Positions 7,104-13,220 of a stretch of DNA of 13,561 nucleotides are shown in pieces. Within the stretch, counting starts at the first letter, position 1. The number at the start of each line of letters is the position of its first letter. The position numbers and the translations under genes are program-made. The DNA comes from JAFDEI01 sp964196055 (GTDB lineage Bacteria; Myxococcota_A; UBA9160; SMWR01), in the NCBI GenBank assembly GCA_964196055.1, contig CAXMSF010000307.1, positions 1-13,561 of the forward strand. Direction: 5' to 3'. The notes beneath the pieces were generated by a model that was not told the origin of the DNA, did not search any database, and saw only the letters and a program-made list of their open reading frames with translations.

Positions 7104-8345
7104 ATGTCGGACACGCGAACCATCGCGATCGTCGGTGCAGGACCAGCCGGGTCCGCACTCGCGACCTTCCTGCGCGCAGAAGGCCTCGATGTCGTGCTGT
7201 TCGCGCACGGAAAGCGGCCGCCGCTCATCGTCGGTGAATCACTCGTGCCCGCGTGCATCCCCTACATCCGTCGCATGGGCATCGAAGAGGAAATCTCCGC
7301 CTACAGCACCTGGAAGGGCGGAGCGACCTTCGTATTCGGGCGCGACGAGAGCATGAGCGTCCGCTTCGACGAGGTCCGCGGCGCGAAGACGACCTACTCC
7401 TACAACGTCCCGCGCGACCGTTTCGATGCGAGCTGCCTCGAGGCGGCGCGCAGCTCCGGCGCGCGCGTCGTCGAGCAGGCTGCGGTGCTCGAGCGCGACG
7501 GGAATTCGGATCGGGTGCGACTGACCGCGGCCTGCCTGGACGCAGCCGGGCTCGGCGCACGGCAGCCCGATTTCATCGTCGACGCTGGCGGGCGACGACG
7601 GATCGTGCCGCGGCTGCTCGGCATTCCGACTGACGACGGCGAACGACGAGACGTCGCGTTGCATGCGCATTTCGAGGGCATCGAGGTCGAGATCCCCGGA
7701 AACGTGCACACGGATCGTCTCGAGCACGGCTGGCTGTGGCGCATCCCGCTGCCGGGACGGGTCTCGATGGGAGCGGTGATCGATTCGGAGTACATCCGAA
7801 AATTCGGCGACACGGCGGAGGAACAGCTCGACAATTTCCTCGCGAGCGACCCGGTGATTCGCGACTACGCGCGCCCCGCCCACCGGATCACTCCCGTCGT
7901 CCGCTACGGCAACTACCAGTCGATCTCGCGTCGCGGCGTCGGCGAAAACTGGGCGCTCGCAGGCGACAGCTTCGGATTCGTCGATCCGGTCTTTTCGAGC
8001 GGCATGCTGATCGCGTTCCAGGCCGCCGACTGGCTCGCGGAAGCGCTGCGCACGGGCACGCCCGACGCGCTCACGCGCTACGAGCGGCGCCTGTCCCACC
8101 ATTTGGCGTGCTGGCAGCGCGTAACAGGCTGGTACTACGACGGACGGATCCTCACACTGTTCAAGGTCGGCGACTACGTCCGCTCGACCTGGCCCGGGCG
8201 GCTCATGGATTTCCATTTTCGCAAGCACATGCCGCGCATCTTCACGGGTGAGAACGCCACCCACCCGTACAGCCAATGGTTGATCCAATTCATGGTGAGA
8301 TACGGCCTGGCCGGGAACGATTCCGCCGCGCTCCGTATTCGCTGA
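7104..8345 (+). CDS. flavin-dependent halogenase-like FAD monooxygenase
   Basis: A 413-residue flavoprotein. The N-terminus has the FAD-binding IVGAGPAGSALA (9-20), followed by the family motif GESLVPACIPYIRRMGI (45-61). The sequence HGWLWRIPLPG contains WLWRIP (210-215), the WxWxIP signature associated with flavin-dependent halogenases. A lysine in WKGGATF (Lys71) sits where these enzymes have the catalytic Lys that carries activated halide. GDSFGFVDPVFSSGM (287-301) is the late FAD motif. At 413 residues it is shorter than tryptophan halogenases (about 500-540) and nearer the compact members of the superfamily. A separate flavin reductase would be needed and is not in the window. Halogenases of this type occur in xanthomonadin clusters, whose product is brominated. 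The motif is not perfect proof, because some relatives are plain oxidoreductases. The ATG at 7104 is preferred over an in-frame GTG at 7095 because the GTG lies inside the apparent -10 element. Confidence 0.8.
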   Translation: MSDTRTIAIVGAGPAGSALATFLRAEGLDVVLFAHGKRPPLIVGESLVPACIPYIRRMGIEEEISAYSTWKGGATFVFGRDESMSVRFDEVRGAKTTYSYNVPRDRFDASCLEAARSSGARVVEQAAVLERDGNSDRVRLTAACLDAAGLGARQPDFIVDAGGRRRIVPRLLGIPTDDGERRDVALHAHFEGIEVEIPGNVHTDRLEHGWLWRIPLPGRVSMGAVIDSEYIRKFGDTAEEQLDNFLASDPVIRDYARPAHRITPVVRYGNYQSISRRGVGENWALAGDSFGFVDPVFSSGMLIAFQAADWLAEALRTGTPDALTRYERRLSHHLACWQRVTGWYYDGRILTLFKVGDYVRSTWPGRLMDFHFRKHMPRIFTGENATHPYSQWLIQFMVRYGLAGNDSAALRIR

Positions 8346-8365
8346 CTTGGGCCGCGGCCTTCCTG

Positions 8366-8371
8366 TATCCT
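8366..8371 (+). promoter_or_regulatory. -10-like hexamer upstream of the ketosynthase gene
   Basis: TATCCT lies 7 nt before the ATG at 8379 (4 nt before the ATG at 8376), in the 30-base gap after the halogenase stop. The spacing to 8379 repeats that of the two starts in the divergent region. The -35 region is poor: 17 bases upstream reads TGACTT. A 10-base perfect palindrome GGCCGCGGCC occupies 8350-8359, just upstream. It may be an internal, possibly leaderless promoter within the operon. Confidence 0.3.
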
Positions 8372-8375
8372 GGCG

Positions 8376-9584
8376 ATGATGAGCGATCCGCCTACGCCCC
8401 CGCCCTGCTCGCTGACGGCGCTCGCCATGCTGAATGCCTTGGGCCGTAGCTGCGACGAGATCTGGCCCCGGCTCGTCTCCGGTGACCAGGGCTACCTGAC
8501 GATCCGCGACGATCTCGTCCCCGGCCGCTCGCTCTGGGTCGGCGAGGTCCCCGGTCCGCTTCCCGCGATCCCCGAAGCGTTGCGGCGCTTCGCGTGCCGC
8601 AACAATGCCCTGACACTCGCCGCGCTCGAGCAGATTCACGACACCGTCGCCAACGTCATCGCCGCGGTCGGTCGCGACCGGGTCGCCGTGGTGATGGGCT
8701 CGAGCACCTCGGGCGTGAGTGACGCCGAACAGGCGATACGACATCACGTAGAAACCGGCTCGCTCGCGCCGTCGTTCCACTACGAACAGCTCGAGTTCGG
8801 CGGCCTGTCGCGCTTCGTCGCGGAGCTACTCGACCTCCGCGGGCCGGCCTACACGCTGTCGACCGCGTGCTCGTCGGGTGCACGTGCGCTCGCGTCGGCC
8901 CGTTCGTTGCTATCTCTCGGACTCGCCGACGCGGTGATCGCGGGTGCGACCGACACACTGTGCGGGCTCACCACAAACGGATTCAGCGCCCTCCAGGTGG
9001 TCTCGGACGAAATCACGAACCCCTGCAGCCGCAATCGCAAGGGCCTGACGCTCGGCGAGGGCACCGCATTGTTCGTCGTCACGCGCGAAACGGGCGGAAT
9101 CCAGCTACGCGGCGTGGGCGAATCGAGCGAGGCCCATCACATGTCGGCACCGGACCCCAACGGTACAGGGGCCGAAACCGCGATGCGGGCCGCGATGCGC
9201 GACGCGGGCCTCGCCCCGGATGCGATCGCCTACCTCAACCTCCACGGCACCGGAACCGCCCTCAACGATGCGATGGAGTGCAGCGCAATCGCGCGCACCT
9301 TCCCCTCGCCGCCGGCTTGCAGTTCCACAAAACCACTGGTCGGCCACACCCTCGGAGCGGCGGGTGCCCTCGAAGCAGGATTCTGTTGGCTGATGCTGGA
9401 CGCGCAGGAGGAAGCTGAGATCGCGCTGATCCCGCACGTGTACGACGGCGACTTCGATCCCGAGCTGGCAGCGATTCCACTCGCGACGAAGGGCATGCGC
9501 AGGCCGGCCGGCCCGCTGATGAGCAACTCGTTCGGCTTCGGGGGCAACAACTGTTGTCTGATTCTCGAGGGAGGGCCCGCATGA
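8376..9584 (+). CDS. beta-ketoacyl-ACP synthase (FabF-like ketosynthase)
   Basis: A 402-residue condensing enzyme with a full active site: nucleophile Cys165 in STACSSGARAL (162-171), His290 in LHGTGT (289-294) and His324 in KPLVGHTLGAAGALEA (319-334), with the conserved Lys319. The Gly-rich C-terminus NSFGFGGNN completes the thiolase fold. It should catalyse decarboxylative Claisen condensation of malonyl-ACP with a carrier-bound acyl chain. The length and motifs match FabF-type ketosynthases of aryl-polyene clusters. The N-terminus begins Met-Met-Ser-Asp, so translation may start at 8376 or 8379; the second fits a leaderless start. The stop overlaps the start of the chain-length-factor-like gene (ATGA), which supports equimolar production of two subunits of one heterodimer. 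No Shine-Dalgarno sequence is evident. Confidence 0.93.
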   Translation: MMSDPPTPPPCSLTALAMLNALGRSCDEIWPRLVSGDQGYLTIRDDLVPGRSLWVGEVPGPLPAIPEALRRFACRNNALTLAALEQIHDTVANVIAAVGRDRVAVVMGSSTSGVSDAEQAIRHHVETGSLAPSFHYEQLEFGGLSRFVAELLDLRGPAYTLSTACSSGARALASARSLLSLGLADAVIAGATDTLCGLTTNGFSALQVVSDEITNPCSRNRKGLTLGEGTALFVVTRETGGIQLRGVGESSEAHHMSAPDPNGTGAETAMRAAMRDAGLAPDAIAYLNLHGTGTALNDAMECSAIARTFPSPPACSSTKPLVGHTLGAAGALEAGFCWLMLDAQEEAEIALIPHVYDGDFDPELAAIPLATKGMRRPAGPLMSNSFGFGGNNCCLILEGGPA

Positions 9585-10360
9585 ACACGGCCGTGCTGCA
9601 AGGCTGGGCGGCGTGGTCGCCGGGCCGCGAAAACAAAGAGGCCTGGCGTGCCTGGGCGGCAAAGCCCGAGGCGCTCGAGCACGAAGGGCGGCCCGAGGTC
9701 GCGTTCCTTCCCGCGCTGTTGCGCCGGCGCTGCAGCACCCTCACGCGCATCATGCTCGCGACGGGATTCGGTTGCTGCGAAGCGGCCGAGCGTGCGGAGC
9801 TTCGAACCGTCTTCGCGTCGCGGCACGGCAACATCAACGAGTCGATCTCCCTGTTCGAACGCCTCTCACGGCGCCAGCCCCTATCACCCGCGCGCTTCAG
9901 TCACACCGTTCACAACGCCCAGGCAGGCCTGTACTCGATCGCAGCCGAGAACCGCCTCCCCTCGAGTTCGATTGCGGCTCAGGACGATACCTTCGCATGT
10001 GGTTTCGTGGAAGCGCTGACGCACCTGCAACGCGAGCCCGAACGCGCAGTGCTGCTCTTGATGGCCGACATCCCACTCGACCTGACCTTCTCGCCGCTCG
10101 TCGACGAACCCGTCGCGGCCTACGGGCTGGGCCTGCTACTCGCCGGCGACGGCGATGGGCAGGCGATCGCATTCTCGTCCTCGGCATCCAACGCGCCGAT
10201 CAAACCACGGGCCTGGCCCGACGCGATCGAGTTCCTGCGCTGGCTGATCGGTGACGAGCCCCAGCTACAGCTCGGCTCCGGGCGCGTCCGCTGGTCGTGG
10301 AAGCGCGTCGAGGACCGAGCTGTGCAACGAAGCGCAGGCGCGCCGCAAACAACAGCCTGA
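9581..10360 (+). CDS. ketosynthase-like chain-length-factor-type partner (PF13723-like)
   Basis: A 259-residue protein resembling the N-terminal half of a ketosynthase, the form described as 'beta-ketoacyl synthase-like, N-terminal' (Ketoacyl-synt_2) and present in aryl-polyene clusters. Recognisable blocks are FSHTVHNAQAGLYSIAA (106-122, the SVHNAxAG family hallmark) and SSSIAAQDDTFACGFVEAL (128-146), followed by a short LLLMADIPLD strand. In the second block the nucleophilic cysteine of true ketosynthases is missing; Gln134 appears to occupy that position, although Cys140 lies nearby. The C-terminal catalytic histidines are absent, as usual for the family. It therefore should not condense on its own but pair with the preceding ketosynthase, as ApeC is reported to pair with ApeO in aryl-polyene synthesis. 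Start chosen at 9581 for the ATGA overlap with the ketosynthase stop; a start 9 codons earlier would lie inside that gene. Confidence 0.82.
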   Translation: MNTAVLQGWAAWSPGRENKEAWRAWAAKPEALEHEGRPEVAFLPALLRRRCSTLTRIMLATGFGCCEAAERAELRTVFASRHGNINESISLFERLSRRQPLSPARFSHTVHNAQAGLYSIAAENRLPSSSIAAQDDTFACGFVEALTHLQREPERAVLLLMADIPLDLTFSPLVDEPVAAYGLGLLLAGDGDGQAIAFSSSASNAPIKPRAWPDAIEFLRWLIGDEPQLQLGSGRVRWSWKRVEDRAVQRSAGAPQTTA

Positions 10361-10383
10361 AGCGATTGTTCGGCCCGGCAACG

Positions 10384-10401
10384 CGGCCTACCGTGAGGCC
10401 G
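10384..10401 (+). promoter_or_regulatory. Hairpin overlapping the ribosome-binding site of the COG4648 gene
   Basis: CGGCCT (10384-10389), a six-base loop, and AGGCCG (10396-10401) form a perfect 6-bp GC-rich stem. The Shine-Dalgarno-like GAGG (10395-10398) is partly inside the stem, five bases before the ATG at 10404. It could lower translation of the membrane protein, or act as a DNA dyad over a weak promoter (TTGTTC 10366-10371, 17 bases, TACCGT 10389-10394). Seen by eye; energy not computed. Confidence 0.35.
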
Positions 10402-10403
10402 AA

Positions 10404-11111
10404 ATGACGGACCTCCGAACACGTCTCCCAAGTTCACCCGAGCAGTTCGCCGCAGCGCTGCTCCAGGCGCTGTTCTTCATCGCCTACCCACTGCTGATCT
10501 ACTTCGCCCATACCCGCCTCACGACCCGCGCGGTCGGCGCGCTGGTGCTCGCGCTGTACGGGATCTCGTTCCTGCTGCGCAGCCGTGGGCGGGCGGGCGC
10601 ACTCTGGCCGCTGTTGAAGCAGCATCTGCCGCTAGCGGCCCTGATCGTACTCGCGATCGCGACCAACGACCGGAGATTGTTGCTGTTGCTGCCCGTGCTG
10701 GTGAGCAGTTACCTGTTCGCGACCTTCGCCTGGAGCCTGCGCCGCGGGCCGCCGATGATCGAACGCTTCGCGCGCTTGGTCGAGGACGACCTGCCACCGT
10801 TCACACGGCCGTACTGCCGCCGGGTGACGCTGCTCTGGTGTGCTTTCCTGGCCGCGAACGCGTTGACGGTCAGCGTGCTCGCCGTTGATGCACCGATCGC
10901 CTGGTGGGCGCTCTACACCGGGCCGATCTTCTACGTGTTGCTCGCCCTGCTGCTCGTAGCCGAGCTCTGTTTCCGGAAATGGTGGTTCCGCTACTACGGC
11001 GAGGGGCTCGCCGACCGGATCTTCGCGAAGTACTTCCCGCCCGAGCAGACCGAAGCGGGCCGCCGTTCGCTCGCCTATGTGGCCGCGCGACGTTCGGCGT
11101 CGCCCCAGTAG
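10404..11111 (+). CDS. COG4648-type multi-pass membrane protein of aryl-polyene clusters
   Basis: A 235-residue integral membrane protein with hydrophobic segments at about 15-36, 44-58, 74-88, 90-110, 142-162 and 165-190. The segment between the last helices contains PPFTRPYCRRVTLLWCAF (131-148) and WWALYTGPIFYVLLALLLVAE (167-187), with polar residues Arg135, Tyr137, Cys138 and Asn152. This is the pattern I associate with the COG4648 family found in aryl-polyene clusters, where its biochemical role is unknown. A basic, aromatic tail (RKWWFRYYGEG and on) lies at the C-terminus, probably cytoplasmic. The start at 10404 is chosen because it has GAGG five bases upstream and because an upstream in-frame extension would overlap the previous gene by over 100 bases and is not membrane-like. 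It ends 37 bases inside the convergent LpxL-like gene. Confidence 0.75.
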   Translation: MTDLRTRLPSSPEQFAAALLQALFFIAYPLLIYFAHTRLTTRAVGALVLALYGISFLLRSRGRAGALWPLLKQHLPLAALIVLAIATNDRRLLLLLPVLVSSYLFATFAWSLRRGPPMIERFARLVEDDLPPFTRPYCRRVTLLWCAFLAANALTVSVLAVDAPIAWWALYTGPIFYVLLALLLVAELCFRKWWFRYYGEGLADRIFAKYFPPEQTEAGRRSLAYVAARRSASPQ

Positions 11112-12103
11112 TCGTAGAAGTTGAACCACTGATACGGCTCGCTGCAGCAGTAGTGCTCGATCCGCTTCGCAAAGGCAGCCATCAGTTCGGTCGCCACCAC
11201 TTCGCGTCCACGGCGAGAATGAACCACGCGTTCGGCCAGCGATTCGATGAACACGCGGTAGCGCCCCGCGCCGTCGCGCAACGCAAACAGCAACACGACA
11301 GGGCAACCGAGCAGCCCGGCCAGTTCGGCCGGTGCCTGCGGCAGCCGCACTTCGCCACCGAGCAGGCGCACCGGGACCGAACGCGTGCGATTCCCGAGCT
11401 CGTTTCGATCCGCGAGAATCGCGACATGCTCGCCGCGGCGGAGCCGTTCGCGAATCGCGAACACCGACTGGACCGAGGTGGGGTCGACGACGATCATGCG
11501 GTCACGGATCTCGGACGACATCTCGCTGAAGAGGCGGTTGATGCGCTTCGCGTTGTCGGTGTACATCAACACGTTCACGACTTCGCCGGTCCGCTCGGCC
11601 AGGCGCCTCAGGGCGTCGAAATTCCCGAGGTGCGCGCTCAGGATCAGCACGCCACGCCCCTCGGCCGCGTAGCGATCGATCAACTCGGCGCCCTGCGTGT
11701 CGAAATCTAATTGGTCGGGGCCGTCGAACCACACCGAGAAGCGATCGACGATCGCGAACGCGAAGGTGCGATAGTGGCGAAAGCTCTCGCGCAGCCCGGG
11801 CGCGCGGTCGAAGGCCTCCCGTCCGGCCTCGGTGGCGTAGACGCGGCGCAAGTAGGCAAGCGACGCACGGCGACCCGCCGCGTCCGTGAGGAAGAAGTAG
11901 CCCGCCACGAAGAAGACCACCGGGAGCGTCAGCAGCCGCCCGAAGATCCGGTACCACCAGAGCATCAAGCGGATCCCGAGCAACGAACCGCGCTCCGCGA
12001 TACCACTCCAATCATGGGAGCCGCCGGATCCGACGGGCTCGATCGGCTGGCGGCTTTGCTCCGAGTGGTCGTGGCCGCCCGCGGCGTTGCTAGATGCGAC
12101 CAT
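11075..12103 (-). CDS. LpxL/HtrB-like lysophospholipid or lipid acyltransferase
   Basis: A 342-residue protein of the LpxL (lipid A acyltransferase) superfamily. The first 30 residues are polar and low in structure. Then come WSGIAERGS (32-40), the typical opening of aryl-polyene cluster members, and a hydrophobic anchor with LTLPVVFFVAGYFFL (58-72). The active site is SAHLGNFDA (156-164), an HX4D arrangement (His158, Asp163); most LpxL enzymes have HX4E. It ends YQWFNFYDYW, as in relatives of the family. The protein probably transfers an acyl or polyenyl group to a glycerolipid at the cytoplasmic face of the inner membrane; donor and acceptor are inferred only. Its ATG overlaps the end of the acyl carrier gene by 14 bases, consistent with coupling and with use of that ACP as donor carrier. 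A start at residue 47 is possible but would cut the conserved opening. Confidence 0.83.
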   Translation of the reverse strand: MVASSNAAGGHDHSEQSRQPIEPVGSGGSHDWSGIAERGSLLGIRLMLWWYRIFGRLLTLPVVFFVAGYFFLTDAAGRRASLAYLRRVYATEAGREAFDRAPGLRESFRHYRTFAFAIVDRFSVWFDGPDQLDFDTQGAELIDRYAAEGRGVLILSAHLGNFDALRRLAERTGEVVNVLMYTDNAKRINRLFSEMSSEIRDRMIVVDPTSVQSVFAIRERLRRGEHVAILADRNELGNRTRSVPVRLLGGEVRLPQAPAELAGLLGCPVVLLFALRDGAGRYRVFIESLAERVVHSRRGREVVATELMAAFAKRIEHYCCSEPYQWFNFYDYWGDAERRAAT

Positions 12104-12332
12104 CGATCTTGTCGACGATGTCGCGAATCGTCTGAAGCGACTTCAAGTCGTCGTCCTCGAAGTGGAGACCGGTTCGTTCTTCGAGTCGAACCGCCATATC
12201 GATCGCGTCGATGCTGTCGAGATCGAGATCGTCCACCAGATGGGTGTCGAGCTTCAGGTCCGCATCGGCGAAGTCGAACTCCTGCTGGAGCACCTCCTTC
12301 ACCATGGCAATGATTTCGTCTCGGGATGGCAT
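12090..12332 (-). CDS. acyl carrier protein (fatty-acid/polyketide type)
   Basis: An 80-residue acidic carrier protein. The attachment site is LVDDLDLDSIDAIDMAVRLEE (residues 32-52, Ser40), with the acidic DLDLDSID setting typical of type II fatty-acid and polyketide ACPs and of the ACPs in aryl-polyene clusters. The pantetheine arm on Ser40 would carry the growing chain for the ketosynthase pair. A good ribosome-binding site, GAGG on the minus strand at 12342-12339, lies six bases before the ATG and overlaps the stop codon of the upstream PlsC-type gene. The gap to that gene is 8 bases, and the 3' end overlaps the LpxL-like gene by 14 bases. It is clearly distinct from the loading-operon carrier at 6779-7039. 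Confidence 0.95.
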   Translation of the reverse strand: MPSRDEIIAMVKEVLQQEFDFADADLKLDTHLVDDLDLDSIDAIDMAVRLEERTGLHFEDDDLKSLQTIRDIVDKIDGRI

Positions 12333-12340
12333 TTAGAACC

Positions 12341-13153
12341 TCAAGAGTCGAGATTTTGCAGTCTTTTCGCGTAGAAGTCACGTAATCGGCTCGAAAGTCG
12401 TCGGGCCGCGGCCCCGCGCCCGCTCCCGGCGGGCAGCTCTTCGGGCGCGACCACTTCGCAGCATTCGAGCACGATCCGCAACTTCCGGTCCGCGACCTGG
12501 TACCAGCGCTGGCCCCGCATCAGCGACGGAGGGTGGCAGTGGATCACCACGGGCCGCAGCGGCCGCCCGCTTCGGAGCGCAACGTGGGCGGCTCCGCGCC
12601 GGAATCGACCCAGCCGACCATCGTCCGTGCGCGTCCCCTCCGGAAACAACAACAGCGTGCGGCCTTCCGCCAGGCGACCCGCACAGGCCTCGACCAGCGC
12701 GTCGCCGGGATCGTTCGCGAAATAGCCCGACGAGACCGCCGCGCTCCGCATGAACGGATTCGCCATGACCGCCTGTTTCACGACGCAATCGGCTTGGGGC
12801 AGCTCGGACACCAGGAACACCACATCGAGCAGCGTCGGGTGATTGGCGACGACCAGCTGGCCGGGCTCGCGCAGCCGCTCAGCGTTCCGGACCTCGACCG
12901 CGAGCAGCCCGAGGAACTCCATCACACGCACGAAGCACTTGAAGCTTCGATGCACCGCATACTGACAGCGGAACTCGCGCACTCTCGGCTCACCGGGCAG
13001 ACACCTCAGGACCGGGACCACGAACAGCGCGAACACCATCCCGCCAAAGCCGAACAGTGCGAAGGAGAATCCCGTCACCAGCACCCGCCAAACTCGACTC
13101 ACCAGCGGAATCACCGGAGGCCCTCCACTCACTGCTCCCCCGCTCGGCTTCAT
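12341..13153 (-). CDS. PlsC-type 1-acyl-glycerol-3-phosphate acyltransferase-like protein
   Basis: A 270-residue PlsC-family enzyme. An N-terminal hydrophobic anchor spans about 21-50. The catalytic block is ANHPTLLD (103-110, His105 and Asp110 as HX4D), and the substrate-binding block is FPEGTR (170-175). The GRFRRGAAHVAL segment that follows matches the usual third motif. It should esterify a lysophospholipid or related acceptor from acyl-ACP or acyl-CoA in the inner membrane. Such an acyltransferase is a regular member of aryl-polyene clusters, where the aryl-polyene chain ends up on a lipid. The start at 13153 leaves a 67-base gap to the upstream PH-domain gene, which contains a -10-like TAGAAT. 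It is followed after 8 bases by the ACP gene. The sequence cannot show whether the acceptor is glycerol phosphate or something else. Confidence 0.9.
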   Translation of the reverse strand: MKPSGGAVSGGPPVIPLVSRVWRVLVTGFSFALFGFGGMVFALFVVPVLRCLPGEPRVREFRCQYAVHRSFKCFVRVMEFLGLLAVEVRNAERLREPGQLVVANHPTLLDVVFLVSELPQADCVVKQAVMANPFMRSAAVSSGYFANDPGDALVEACAGRLAEGRTLLLFPEGTRTDDGRLGRFRRGAAHVALRSGRPLRPVVIHCHPPSLMRGQRWYQVADRKLRIVLECCEVVAPEELPAGSGRGAAARRLSSRLRDFYAKRLQNLDS

Positions 13154-13175
13154 TCTTGCCGACCGGCGATCAATG

Positions 13176-13181
13176 ATTCTA
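13176..13181 (-). promoter_or_regulatory. -10-like hexamer upstream of the PlsC-type gene
   Basis: TAGAAT on the minus strand, identical to the hexamer before the carrier gene at 7039, lies 22 nt before the ATG at 13153 in the 67-base gap after the PH-domain gene. No convincing -35 is seen, since the 16-18 bases upstream are all G/C. It would give a short leader of about 15 nt. It suggests the three-gene acyltransferase unit may have its own promoter. Confidence 0.3.
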
Positions 13182-13220
13182 ATGGAGGAGCCGAAACCCC
13201 GCCCGGCGGTCCGTCGGCAG

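Noticed and set aside
7040..7258. Longer N-terminus for the carrier protein at 6779-7039
   Set aside because: The extension has no carrier-domain character and would overlap about 150 bases of the divergent halogenase gene, including its conserved FAD-binding motif.
7239..8780. A 513-codon minus-strand open frame
   Set aside because: It is antisense to the halogenase-like gene and the start of the ketosynthase. The translation shows no domain, and the plus-strand frames carry the FAD and ketosynthase motifs.
10251..10403. Upstream extension of the COG4648 membrane protein
   Set aside because: Overlaps over 100 bases of the preceding gene and gives a polar, basic leader unlike the family. 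The ATG at 10404 has GAGG at a suitable distance.
13185..13220. GC-rich inverted repeat (CCGCC/GGCGG) after the PH-domain gene as a terminator
   Set aside because: The two arms are separated by one base, too little for a hairpin loop, and there is no T-run on the minus strand.
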